A stretch of 64,000 bases of DNA from Cystobacter fuscus DSM 2262 (lineage in GTDB: Bacteria; Myxococcota; Myxococcia; Myxococcales; Myxococcaceae), in contig NZ_ANAH02000006.1 in the NCBI RefSeq assembly GCF_000335475.2, positions 372,001 to 436,000 on the forward strand, in the 5' to 3' direction. The translations under genes and the position numbers were made by a program. The notes beneath the pieces were generated by a model. It saw only the letters and a program-made list of their open reading frames with translations, had not been told where the DNA came from and searched no databases. Positions 1-8,705 of the stretch are shown piece by piece (the first letter of the stretch is position 1; every line of letters begins with the position of its first letter).

Positions 1-116
1 TCGAGCCCCCGCCGCCTCCTCCCCCGCCCGGGGTCCGGCGTCACCGGCGGCCGCCGCGCTGAGCCCACGCGACGCCAGGTGCCGCGCCGCCCCGCTTCCG
101 TGTTATGAGACTCGGG

Positions 117-508
<392 letters not shown>

Positions 509-532
509 TTTTTTTCCCACCCGCGCGTGGCA

Positions 533-1087
533 TCAGCGCGCCACGGGAATCTGCATGAGCAGGATGCGGCTGCGCCCGTCGTTGCGCACCGCCTCCGGGT
601 TGTTGAGCTGCAGGCGCCCGTCCGTCTTCGGCTCCCAGAAGCCCATCCACACGTTGATGGTCCGCGCGGACGCGCCGGGCGGAAGCGCGATCATGAACTC
701 GTCCTTCACCGTCTCGCCCACCTTCCACTGGGTGGTGGGGTAGAGCCCGCCCGCGGGCTTGTGGTCCACGTTGAGCCGCTCCATGCGGCCCTCGGCGTCC
801 TCCACGTGGACGAAGATGGTGTAGTCCTCGTCCAGGGGCTTGAGCACCTTGAAGTAGGCGGTGACGCGCGCGGAGTCGCCCGGGGCGAGGCGGCCCGGCT
901 GGAGGTTGGCGCCCACCAGCTCCACCTTGTCCTCGAAGTTGGCGCCGCCCTTCGTGGAGAGCGTGGGCACCTGGGTCACCACGGACTGGCGCCGCTCGTT
1001 GGGGCTGGCCCCTCCAGGTGCCTCGACGATGCAGGCACCGAGCAGGAACACGGGAACGAGGAGGGCGGGGAGCGCGAGGCGTCGCAT
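533..1087 (-). CDS. Predicted lipoprotein of unknown function
   Basis: A 184-residue protein starting MRRLALPALLVPVFLLGAC. The hydrophobic stretch followed by LLGAC is a lipobox, so it should be exported and lipidated at Cys19. The mature part has a beta-rich look and resembles accessory domains that describe force or volume balance in membrane glycosyltransferases (DYTIFVHVEDAEGR, PTTQWKVGETVKDEF); that resemblance is from memory and weak. An in-frame extension to 1504 exists but would bury the signal peptide. The gene is transcribed toward rnpB and away from ftsY; the 121-nt gap to ftsY should hold both promoters. No function assigned. Confidence 0.8.
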   Translation of the reverse strand: MRRLALPALLVPVFLLGACIVEAPGGASPNERRQSVVTQVPTLSTKGGANFEDKVELVGANLQPGRLAPGDSARVTAYFKVLKPLDEDYTIFVHVEDAEGRMERLNVDHKPAGGLYPTTQWKVGETVKDEFMIALPPGASARTINVWMGFWEPKTDGRLQLNNPEAVRNDGRSRILLMQIPVAR

Positions 1088-1208
1088 GACGGGAGCGGTT
1101 CTAGCGGCTTCCCCGCACGGCATCCACCTGCCCGTGGTGGACAGTGGGCGGCGCGCGCCGAAGACAGGGTAGGACTCCCAGCACGTCTTGCGATATGCGG
1201 TGCGCGCC

Positions 1209-2762
1209 ATGCAGACGCCCACCGCCCTTCCCTTCCTCCTCGCGCAGGCGCCCTCCCCCCAGCCCCCGGCCACGCAGCCCGGCGTGCCGGAGACGGGCAC
1301 GCCCCCACCTCCGCCCGGCGGCGGCCCCGTGGACACCGTGGTGGGCGTCGGCGTCGCGGTGCTGTTCGTGGCCCTCCTGGTGGCCGCGGCGCGCAAGCTC
1401 TTCTTCAAGCGCCGCCCCGAGCTGCCCGGCAAGCCAGCCGCGCCCGCGGGCAAGCCCGAGCTGCCCGCGGAGAGCCCGGAGCTGCGCATCGAGCTGCCGC
1501 CCACCGAGGCGGAGCTCGCCCGGCGCCGCGAGGCGGAGGAGATTCATGCCCGGGCCGAGGCCCTCACCCGTCAGCGCGAGGAGACCGCGCGCGCCGCCAG
1601 GGCCGCCACCAGCGCCGAGGAGCGCGCCCGGCTGGAGGCCGAGGTGCGCGCCCTCAAGGAGCGCGAGGAGGAGGAGAAGCGCGCCGAGTACCGCGCGAAG
1701 AAGGCGGTGGAGGACGAGGCGCGCGAGCGCCGCAAGCGTGAGCGCGAGGAAGCCGAGCGGCTCGTGCGCGAGGAGAAGGAGCGCGCCCAGGCGGCCATCG
1801 AAGAGGCCCGGCGCGCCGAGGAGGCGGCGGCCCGCGCCAAGGTGGAGGCCGAGGCGGGCCGCACGCTCGCGCAAGGGTTGGATCGCACGCGCAACCAGGG
1901 CTTCATGGCGCGGCTCAATGGCCTGTTCGGCGCCAACCGCCAGGTGGACGAGTCGGTGCTCGCGGAGATGGAGGAGATCCTCTTCACGGCGGACATCGGC
2001 GTGCGCACGGCGTCCAACCTCGTGGAGGTGGCGCGCGAAAAGCTCAAGCGCAACGAGCTGAGCGACGCGAGCCGCATCAAGTCGCTCATCCGCGAGGAGG
2101 TGACGCGCATCGTGGACCTGCCGGTGCCGCGCACGCTGGAGGGCGGCGGCCCGCCGCACGTGGTGATGGTGGTGGGCGTCAACGGCGCGGGGAAGACGAC
2201 CACCATCGGCAAGCTGTCCGCGCAGCTCACCGGACAGGGCAAGAAGGTGGTGCTGGCCGCGGGCGACACGTTCCGCGCCGCCGCCGCCGAGCAGCTCGAC
2301 GTGTGGGCGGACCGGGCCAAGGCCGAGCTCATCAAGGGCAACGAGGGCGCGGACCCGGGCTCCGTCATCTTCGAGGCCATCAAGAAGGCGCAGGCCTCGG
2401 GCGCGGACGTGGTCATCGCGGACACGGCGGGCCGGCTGCACACCAAGGTGAACCTCATGGACGAGCTGAAGAAGGTCAAGCGCGTCATCGACAAGGCGCT
2501 CCCCGGGGCGCCCCACGAGGTGCTGCTGGTGCTCGACTCCACCAACGGCCAGAACGCCATCCAGCAGGCGCGGCAGTTCCACGACGCGGTGGGCGTCACG
2601 GCGCTCGCGCTCACCAAGCTGGATGGAACCGCCAAGGGCGGCGTCATCATCGGCATCTGCGACGAGCTGAAGCTGCCCGTGGTGTGGGTGGGCGTCGGCG
2701 AGAAGGTCGCCGACCTGCGCCGCTTCGAGCCTCGCGAGTTCGTCCAGGCACTGTTCGACTGA
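1209..2762 (+). CDS. ftsY: Signal recognition particle receptor FtsY
   Basis: Membrane-associated SRP receptor GTPase that docks ribosome–SRP complexes at the translocon. At 517 residues it is longer than the usual FtsY. It has a Pro-rich N-terminus and a clear transmembrane segment at about 42–61, followed by KLFFKRR. A Glu/Arg/Ala-rich, probably coiled, linker runs to about 230, then the NG domain. GTPase motifs are GVNGAGKTTTIGKL (about 323–336), DTFRAAAAEQL, DTAGR and TKLDGTAKGG. The start MQTPTALP (1209) is chosen over an ATG at 1188; both are in frame. The N-terminal membrane anchor replaces the amphipathic A-domain of E. coli FtsY and is a lineage feature. Confidence 0.95.
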   Translation: MQTPTALPFLLAQAPSPQPPATQPGVPETGTPPPPPGGGPVDTVVGVGVAVLFVALLVAAARKLFFKRRPELPGKPAAPAGKPELPAESPELRIELPPTEAELARRREAEEIHARAEALTRQREETARAARAATSAEERARLEAEVRALKEREEEEKRAEYRAKKAVEDEARERRKREREEAERLVREEKERAQAAIEEARRAEEAAARAKVEAEAGRTLAQGLDRTRNQGFMARLNGLFGANRQVDESVLAEMEEILFTADIGVRTASNLVEVAREKLKRNELSDASRIKSLIREEVTRIVDLPVPRTLEGGGPPHVVMVVGVNGAGKTTTIGKLSAQLTGQGKKVVLAAGDTFRAAAAEQLDVWADRAKAELIKGNEGADPGSVIFEAIKKAQASGADVVIADTAGRLHTKVNLMDELKKVKRVIDKALPGAPHEVLLVLDSTNGQNAIQQARQFHDAVGVTALALTKLDGTAKGGVIIGICDELKLPVVWVGVGEKVADLRRFEPREFVQALFD

Positions 2763-2763
2763 T

Positions 2764-2785
2764 GCTCGACTGACGCTCGACTGAC
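2764..2785. repeat. Tandem 11-bp repeat after ftsY
   Basis: GCTCGACTGAC occurs twice head to tail at 2764–2774 and 2775–2785, and a degenerate copy (TTCGACTGA) contains the ftsY stop codon. The resulting TGA triplets at 2760, 2771 and 2782 fall in three different frames. This is a small local duplication in the convergent gap between ftsY and the peptidase gene. Confidence 0.7.
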
Positions 2786-2787
2786 GC

Positions 2788-4563
2788 CTACGGCTGCAAC
2801 CCCTTCATCAGGCCCGGCAGCAGTTCCTCCATGAGCTTGAGCGTCTCCGGGTCCATCTGGCCCCCGCCGCCCAGCAGCGCCCCCAGGTTGGGCTCGCCGA
2901 GGTCCTCGTCCCCGTGGGCCTCCTTCCACCAACGCACGCGCAGCCGCTCCAGCTCCTTGGCATTCGAGGGGCTCGCCTTGGCGAGCTCCTGGGTGAAGCA
3001 CTCCCCGCACGTCCACTTGAAGCGGTACGTGTCCACGTAGGAGCGCATGCCCTTGAAGAAGGCCTCGTCCCCGATGAGCTTGCGCGAGGCGTGGTGCAAG
3101 AGCGGCGCCTTGCCGTACACCAGCGCGCCGTACTGCAGCGAGTCCTCGAAGCCCGAGGTGGGCCGGTCCGCCGGAGCGTCCTTGCCGCCGGACATGCGCA
3201 TCATGTGGTAGGCCGACACGAGCGCCTCCTGCCGCATCTGCTCGGCCACCGCGCGCCCGTGCTTCCACTCCATGTAGAGCAGCGCCGTGTACTGGGCGAG
3301 CGACTCGTCCACCACCGGCGCGTTGATGGGATCCGAGCCCACCAGCCCCGCGAAATACTGGTGCGCCACCTCGTGGGCCACAGTGAACTCGAGCGTGCGC
3401 TCCAGCGCCTTGCCCAGCAGCCCGAGCGGCGCCGTGTCCCCGCCCATGGCCTGCAAGAGGCCCTGCATCTGCCCCATCCCCGGCAGCCCCTCGAGCGCGC
3501 CCGCCGGATCCGCCGCCCCGCGGTAGAGCGACGTGCCCACCGTGACGAGGCCGGGAAACTCCATGCCGCCCGCGCCCCCCGACAACGGCGCCTCCACCAC
3601 CCGGAAGTTCTTGAAGGGCAGGGGCCCCAGGCGCCGCTCGAACTCGGTGAGCGCGTCGCTCGCGTACTTGAGCACGCGCTTGCCCACCTCGGCGTCCCGG
3701 GTCGCGAAGTGACTCTCCACGCTGACGCCATTCACCGTGGCCGTGGCGCTCTGGTAGCCGCGCGAGGCGAACACGGGAAAGTCGCGCACCGCGCCCGCCG
3801 CGAAGCTGTAGCGCACATGACCATTCTTCTGGGGCACCTCGCCCATCGCCACGCCCGTGACGTGCGCCTTCCAGCCCGAGGGAACGATGACGTTGGCGAG
3901 CACGTTGGCGGGCTCGTACAGCGCCAGGTCGCCCACGCCGGTGGGACCGCCCCAGGGCGTGCCGCTCGCGTCGAGCGGAGGCACCCGGGGCACCACGCCC
4001 ACCAGGCTCATGAAGTCCTCCGTCGCGGAGAAGGCCCCATAGTCACCCGCCTCTCCACTGCCTCCGCCGAGCGACCCCAACAGCGACGCCGTGCCCGGCT
4101 GCGCCCGAGGCACCCGCCCCTCCAAATCCAACTCCACCACCACCGTGCTCCCCGGGGCGAGGGGCTCGGCCAGTGGCAGCAGGTAGAGGCCGTCCTCGGG
4201 GCGCTGCGGCTTCACGGGCTTGCCGTTCACCGTCACCTCGGAGAGGGACATCCGGGGCGAGAAGGCGTTGGGGGTGAGGCGCAGGGGAATGGCGTCGAGC
4301 GCACGGCCGCGCACGCTCCACTCCACCCGGAGGTGACCCTTCACCGCGCGCGCGGTCGGATCCACCTCGAGCTGCACCTGGTAGCGGGGAAGCGCCTCCA
4401 GGGGCCCGAGCGCACGCGCCGCGCGTGCCCGCTCCTCGGTCTTGAGGTGCTGCAGGGAGAACTGCACCTCGGGCGGGACGAAGTCGCCGGCGGCGGCGAT
4501 CCCAGGAGCGAACAACAGGGCGAGCAACGGCCAGTGACGCGGATGGGCGGGCATGGGGGACAT
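2788..4563 (-). CDS. M1-family (gluzincin) metallopeptidase, secreted
   Basis: Zinc aminopeptidase-type enzyme of 591 residues. After an N-terminal signal peptide (HWPLLALLFAPGIAAAGDF) come an M1-like beta-rich N-domain and a GGMEFPG segment in the position of the GAMEN exopeptidase motif. The zinc site is HEVAHQ at about residue 395, followed 18 residues later by VVDESLAQY, so the full HEXXH-X18-E signature is present. The catalytic Tyr region (YGALVYGKAPLLHH) is also visible. The protein is shorter than housekeeping PepN. Start at 4563 (MSPMPAHP); a GTG at 4581 and an ATG at 4554 are alternatives. Likely periplasmic or outer-membrane-facing; substrate unknown. Divergent from the rhomboid gene. 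Confidence 0.88.
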   Translation of the reverse strand: MSPMPAHPRHWPLLALLFAPGIAAAGDFVPPEVQFSLQHLKTEERARAARALGPLEALPRYQVQLEVDPTARAVKGHLRVEWSVRGRALDAIPLRLTPNAFSPRMSLSEVTVNGKPVKPQRPEDGLYLLPLAEPLAPGSTVVVELDLEGRVPRAQPGTASLLGSLGGGSGEAGDYGAFSATEDFMSLVGVVPRVPPLDASGTPWGGPTGVGDLALYEPANVLANVIVPSGWKAHVTGVAMGEVPQKNGHVRYSFAAGAVRDFPVFASRGYQSATATVNGVSVESHFATRDAEVGKRVLKYASDALTEFERRLGPLPFKNFRVVEAPLSGGAGGMEFPGLVTVGTSLYRGAADPAGALEGLPGMGQMQGLLQAMGGDTAPLGLLGKALERTLEFTVAHEVAHQYFAGLVGSDPINAPVVDESLAQYTALLYMEWKHGRAVAEQMRQEALVSAYHMMRMSGGKDAPADRPTSGFEDSLQYGALVYGKAPLLHHASRKLIGDEAFFKGMRSYVDTYRFKWTCGECFTQELAKASPSNAKELERLRVRWWKEAHGDEDLGEPNLGALLGGGGQMDPETLKLMEELLPGLMKGLQP

Positions 4564-4628
4564 GGTACATCCCAGGCACACCCACTTCCCGCGTCCCCGC
4601 CCCCTTCGCCTCCCCTAATGAGCACCGG

Positions 4629-5354
4629 ATGACCTCTCCCACCGATCCCCACGGCGCCCCACCCTCCTCCGGGACCGAGCAACGACCCCCGCCTCCCCCG
4701 TTCTTCCCGCGCGCTCGCGCGCCCCGCCCCCCTCCGGTGTGCGCGGCCGTCATCGGCGGCTCGGTGGCCCTGTTCGTCGTGGATGCCGTGCTGAGCCAGG
4801 GCGAGACCCTGCGCGGGGGCCTGGGGCCCGTCTTCCAGTGGCTCGCCCTCTATGGGCCCCTCGTCCAGGACGGCCAATACTGGCGGGTGCTCGGCTGCAT
4901 CCTCACCCACGGAGGCCCGCTCCACCTGGCCTTCAACATGTGGGTGGCGTACTCGCTCGGCACGCCCTTCGAGCGCGCCATCGGCAGCGGCCGCTTCCTG
5001 CTGCTGTCCCTCATCGCCGCGCTGGGCTCGTCCGCCTTCGCCCTGCTGTTCAACTTCAAGGTGGTCACCGTCGGGGCCTCGGGGATGATCCTCGGCTACG
5101 GAGGCGCCATGCTCGTCACCGCCACGCGCGAGTTCCGCCGCGGCATCATCTTCTGGCTGGCGCAGGTGGCGGTGCTCAGCCTGATTCCCGGCGTGAGCTG
5201 GGCGGGGCACCTCGGCGGCTTCCTCTTCGGCCTGCCCGTGGGCATCGCCCTGCGCGCCGGGCCCCGCGTCTTCGTTCGCGCCGCGCCCCTGCTGCTCATC
5301 ATCGCGGGGGCGGTGGTCTACATCACCGCGCACCCGGAGCGCTTCCGGGGCTAG
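4629..5354 (+). CDS. Rhomboid-family intramembrane serine protease
   Basis: A 241-residue polytopic membrane protein that should cleave transmembrane substrates inside the bilayer. The Ser/His dyad is visible: GASG with Ser151 and GHLGG with His194. The oxyanion/loop region GGPLHLAFNMW matches the HxxxN of rhomboids. About six hydrophobic segments lie between residues 38 and 235. The first 35 residues are Pro-rich and cytosolic. It is divergently transcribed from the M1 peptidase 65 nt away, so the two envelope proteases may share a control region. Substrate unknown. Confidence 0.92.
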   Translation: MTSPTDPHGAPPSSGTEQRPPPPPFFPRARAPRPPPVCAAVIGGSVALFVVDAVLSQGETLRGGLGPVFQWLALYGPLVQDGQYWRVLGCILTHGGPLHLAFNMWVAYSLGTPFERAIGSGRFLLLSLIAALGSSAFALLFNFKVVTVGASGMILGYGGAMLVTATREFRRGIIFWLAQVAVLSLIPGVSWAGHLGGFLFGLPVGIALRAGPRVFVRAAPLLLIIAGAVVYITAHPERFRG

Positions 5355-5372
5355 ACGCCCCGGGCGGGAACG

Positions 5373-6314
5373 TCAGAAGCGCAATCCCCCGGCCGAGGCA
5401 CCCTGGGGACCGTTGATGACGCCATCGCACACGCCGCCGCAGACGGCGTCCGCGCTGAGCGGCTGCGAGGTCGCCACCACCGTGCCCACGGCGGCGGCGG
5501 CCACCACCGCGCCCACGCCCGCCCAGAAGTACCAGCGCTGGGTGAGGGGCTTGCTCACGGCGACCTCCGCCGGCGGCTGGGTGAACGGCGAGGGCTCGGC
5601 CACGGCGCTGGGCGTGAGCACCGGCGCCCGCGGCTCGTCCGTCTTCGCGAGCGCACCCGGGCGCAGGTTGAAGTTGACGGTGTACTCCTTGCCGGCGCGC
5701 ACCGCGATGCGCTGCGACTCGGGGCGGAAGCCCTCCTGCTCGACGACGATCTCGTGCGAGCCGGCCGACAGCAACAAGTCCTCGAGCGGGGTGCGGCCCC
5801 GCTCCTCGCCATCCACCAGCACCCGGGCGCCCGCGATGTCCGCCTTCACCGACACGAAGCCCGCCGTGGCCTCGAGCGACACGGCCACCTCGGTGCGCTC
5901 CCCGGCCTTGAAGGTGAGGCGCTTGGAGAAGTCCCGGTAGCCCGGCTTGCGCACGACCACGGTGTGCTCGCCCTCGTCCACCTCGACGGGGTTCTTGGAC
6001 ACCGGCCCCAGGTCCTTCTCATCCACCAGCAGGCGCGTGCCCCGGGTGCCGCCGTTGAACTTCACGAGCAGCTCGGTCTTCTTCACCAGGGGCGCGAGCA
6101 GATCAGCCTCGTCGTCCTGCTCCGCCTCGGCCGCCTTGCCGGGCTTCTTGCCCTTGGCGGCCTTGGTGGGCTTCTTGGCCTTGGTCGTCTTGCCCTTGGT
6201 GGCCGGAGCCGAGGGCGTCAACGGCGCGAGGAGATCATCGTCCCCCTGGGCGAGGGCGCGGGGCGCGATGAGACAAAAAACCAACGCGATCAAGTGGACG
6301 CGGCGCGAGAGCAT
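5373..6314 (-). CDS. PEGA-domain protein with C-terminal membrane segment
   Basis: A 313-residue protein with signal peptide (MLSRRVHLIALVFCLIAPRALAQ), a Lys/Ala-rich low-complexity stretch (about 35–65), and two or three PEGA-type repeats. These are recognisable by LLVDEKDLGPV…GEHTVVVRKPGYRDF and VLVDGEERGRTPLEDLLLSAGSHEIVVEQEGFRP. A hydrophobic segment (WYFWAGVGAVVAAAAVGTVVAT) near residue 265 is followed by a short Gly-rich tail with two Cys. PEGA proteins are abundant in myxobacteria and are thought to act in the envelope, often with TPR or kinase modules. The 40-nt gap to the divergent lipoprotein gene is very short. Specific role unknown. Confidence 0.85.
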   Translation of the reverse strand: MLSRRVHLIALVFCLIAPRALAQGDDDLLAPLTPSAPATKGKTTKAKKPTKAAKGKKPGKAAEAEQDDEADLLAPLVKKTELLVKFNGGTRGTRLLVDEKDLGPVSKNPVEVDEGEHTVVVRKPGYRDFSKRLTFKAGERTEVAVSLEATAGFVSVKADIAGARVLVDGEERGRTPLEDLLLSAGSHEIVVEQEGFRPESQRIAVRAGKEYTVNFNLRPGALAKTDEPRAPVLTPSAVAEPSPFTQPPAEVAVSKPLTQRWYFWAGVGAVVAAAAVGTVVATSQPLSADAVCGGVCDGVINGPQGASAGGLRF

Positions 6315-6354
6315 TCGCCGGAGAGGTTAGAGAGTCGCGCGGGAGGAATCAAAC

Positions 6355-6927
6355 ATGAGTGAAGGTTGTCGCCGAATGTCACGCACACGCCTGTGGATCG
6401 CCGCCGGGGGCCTCGCCACCGCCCTCACGGCCTGTCCGGCCCGAACCCCCGCCCCGCCCCCAACCGTCCCCTCCAACCAGGTGCCCCCCGGGTGCGAGCG
6501 GAACCAGATGGGGGAGTACCAGCACGCGGACAATCCGAGCTTCCGCTACCAGGGCGCGGATGATGGGAGCACGCTCACACTTTCCGTGACACGCGCCCAG
6601 CAGGAAGCACCCGCCCCCGCGGACGCGGGCACGGCGGTGAGCATCGTCCTGGAGCGCACGCCCGAGGGCTTCGTGGGGGAGACGCGGGCCACGGTCTTCA
6701 CCGCGGCGGGCACCGCCTGTCCGGTGAGCTTCCCCACGCGGGTGGTGGGCTGTGATGACCAGGGCCTCACGCTGCGCTCGGTGAGCGCGATGGCGCTGGA
6801 CGAGGACTGCCGCCCGGCGGCCCATGGGACCCAGCCCGAGTGGAAGGAACAGCGGCTGCTCAAGCGCGAGGCCCCTGCTCAGCCCGCGCCGGATGCCGGG
6901 ACTCCCTCGGGGGACGCGGGGGACTGA
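6355..6927 (+). CDS. Predicted lipoprotein of unknown function
   Basis: A 190-residue protein with lipobox (GLATALTAC, Cys27), so probably lipidated. The start at 6355 is supported by GGGAGG at 6341–6346, eight bases upstream; a second ATG at 6376 (MSRTRLW) would also leave a complete signal peptide. The mature part has Cys pairs (ACPV, VGCDD, EDCRP) and a Pro/Ala/Asp-rich tail (PDAGTPSGDAGD) typical of myxobacterial secreted proteins. I recognise no domain. It is divergent from the PEGA gene and convergent with the glycosyltransferase. Confidence 0.78.
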   Translation: MSEGCRRMSRTRLWIAAGGLATALTACPARTPAPPPTVPSNQVPPGCERNQMGEYQHADNPSFRYQGADDGSTLTLSVTRAQQEAPAPADAGTAVSIVLERTPEGFVGETRATVFTAAGTACPVSFPTRVVGCDDQGLTLRSVSAMALDEDCRPAAHGTQPEWKEQRLLKREAPAQPAPDAGTPSGDAGD

Positions 6928-6959
6928 AGAGCCCGTCCCCACCCCGCCCGCGCGAGCCC

Positions 6960-8474
6960 TCAAGCCGCGCGGCGGGTCTGCTCCTCGGCGACCACGGCCG
7001 CCGGAGCCGACTCACTGAAGCGCAGGCGGCCCTGCAGCAGGCTGGACACGCCCACGTAGAGGAAGCCGAGCTGGAACAGCAGGATGAAGGGCACCGAGGT
7101 GTAGATGCGCTTCTCGAAGGCGAACCAGAGCGCGCCGGTGAAGTAGAGCGCGAAGGAGAGCTCCAGGATGGGCATCAGCGTCTTGTCGCCGCGGTAGCTC
7201 TTCTTGATGGCGGTGACCTTCTTGCCCTCGGCGCCCGTCTTCGGCGTGCGGGTGAAGCCGGACTGCTGACCCAGCAGCGCCTCGAGCACCGCCCGGGCGT
7301 TGTTGATGGCCAGGCCAATGCCCAGGCTCATCAGGAAGGGCAGGTACTTGATGCGCTCCCAGCCCGTGGCCCCGCGCTCGCGCTGGGCGGCCACGTAGAA
7401 GACGCACACGCTGGCGGTGGCGCTGATGAAGAAGGGCAGATCCAGGAAGAGCGTGCCGTAGAGCCCGTGCTGGAAGCGCACCACCATGGACAGCGGCATG
7501 AGCGCGCTGAGCACCACCATCAACAGGTAGGCCATGTTGTTGGTGAGGTGGAAGAAGGCCTCGCGCTTGACGATGAAGGGCAGGTCGCTCTTGAGGATCA
7601 TCGGCAGCAGCTTGCGCGCCGTCTGGATGGAGCCCTTGGCCCAGCGGTGCTGCTGGCTCTTGAAGGCGTTCATGTCCACCGGCACCTCGGCCGGGGAGAT
7701 GACGTCGGGCAGGAAGATGAACTGCCAGCCCTTCACCTGCGCGCGGTAGCTCAGGTCCAGGTCCTCGGTGAGCGTGTCGTGCTGCCAGCCGCCCGCGTCC
7801 GAGATCGTCACGCGCCGCCAGATGCCAGCCGTGCCGTTGAAGTTGAAGAAGCAGCCCGAGCGGTTGCGCGCGGTGTGCTCGATGATGAAGTGCCCGTCCA
7901 GGAAGATGCTCTGCGCCTGGGTGAGGATGGAGAAGTCGCGGTTGAGGTGGCCCCAGCGCACCTGCACCATGCCCACCTGGCTGTCGGCGAAGAACGGCAC
8001 CGTGCGGTGCAGGAAGTCCGGCCCCGGCACGAAGTCCGCGTCGAACACCGCGATGAACTCGCCCTTGGCCGTCAACAGGCCGTTCTCCAGCGCGCCCGCC
8101 TTGTAGCCCTGGCGGTTGGTGCGGTGCACGTAGACGATGTCGTGCCCCTTCTGCCGCTGGCGCTCCACGCACGCCCGGGCAATCGCGCACGTCTCGTCCG
8201 TGGAGTCATCCAGGACCTGGATCTCCAACAGCTCGCGCGGGTAGTCGATGCGGCACACCGCCTCCACCAGCCGCTCCACCACGTACATCTCATTGAAGAT
8301 GGGCAGCTGGATGGTGACGCGCGGCAACTCCGCCAACACGCCCCGGGGCGTCGGCAGCTTGAACTTGTGACGGTAGTACAGGTACGCCATCCGGTAGCGG
8401 TGCGACCCGTACACCGCAAGCACACAGAGGACGCTGAAGTACACGCCCAAGAAGAGGATCTCGACGGTGGTCAT
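6960..8474 (-). CDS. Membrane family-2 glycosyltransferase (cellulose-synthase-like)
   Basis: Processive-type GT2 enzyme of 504 residues, probably polymerising or transferring a sugar from a nucleotide donor at the inner membrane. One transmembrane segment lies at the N-terminus (6–26) and about four more after residue 310. The catalytic set is complete: DDSTD near 89–93, DAD at 145–147 (DXD), TEDLDLSYR and QQHRWAKGS (the Q-X-X-R-W signature). This set occurs in glucomannan/glucan synthases and related sterol or ceramide glucosyltransferases; no PilZ domain is attached. It stands alone, with 231 nt upstream that contain a strong palindrome at 8599–8622. Confidence 0.88.
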   Translation of the reverse strand: MTTVEILFLGVYFSVLCVLAVYGSHRYRMAYLYYRHKFKLPTPRGVLAELPRVTIQLPIFNEMYVVERLVEAVCRIDYPRELLEIQVLDDSTDETCAIARACVERQRQKGHDIVYVHRTNRQGYKAGALENGLLTAKGEFIAVFDADFVPGPDFLHRTVPFFADSQVGMVQVRWGHLNRDFSILTQAQSIFLDGHFIIEHTARNRSGCFFNFNGTAGIWRRVTISDAGGWQHDTLTEDLDLSYRAQVKGWQFIFLPDVISPAEVPVDMNAFKSQQHRWAKGSIQTARKLLPMILKSDLPFIVKREAFFHLTNNMAYLLMVVLSALMPLSMVVRFQHGLYGTLFLDLPFFISATASVCVFYVAAQRERGATGWERIKYLPFLMSLGIGLAINNARAVLEALLGQQSGFTRTPKTGAEGKKVTAIKKSYRGDKTLMPILELSFALYFTGALWFAFEKRIYTSVPFILLFQLGFLYVGVSSLLQGRLRFSESAPAAVVAEEQTRRAA

Positions 8475-8598
8475 CTGACCTGGCCCCTCCCGCGGGTGAA
8501 GTCGCCGCGGTCATCAACCCTGCACGGCGGAGTGAAAGACCAACCCACACCGACCGCCGCACTCGGTCGAGCGGAGGCCCCCCGCCTCGTATGTGCCC

Positions 8599-8622
8599 GG
8601 AATGACAAGGGTTTGTCATTCC
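8599..8622. promoter_or_regulatory. 10-bp perfect palindrome upstream of the glycosyltransferase
   Basis: GGAATGACAA (8599–8608) and TTGTCATTCC (8613–8622) are exact inverted copies around a 4-nt centre. The site lies 125 nt upstream of the glycosyltransferase start and 84 nt beyond the ddl stop. It is AT-richer than its surroundings and has no following T-run on the minus strand, so an operator is likelier than an intrinsic terminator. The binding protein is unknown. Confidence 0.5.
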
Positions 8623-8705
8623 CAGGCCGTCACGAGCGCCGGACAATAGGGACGCGTCAGGTGGCTGTCAAATGCTTGTCGGGATGGGAAGGTTTTCCAG
8701 GGACA

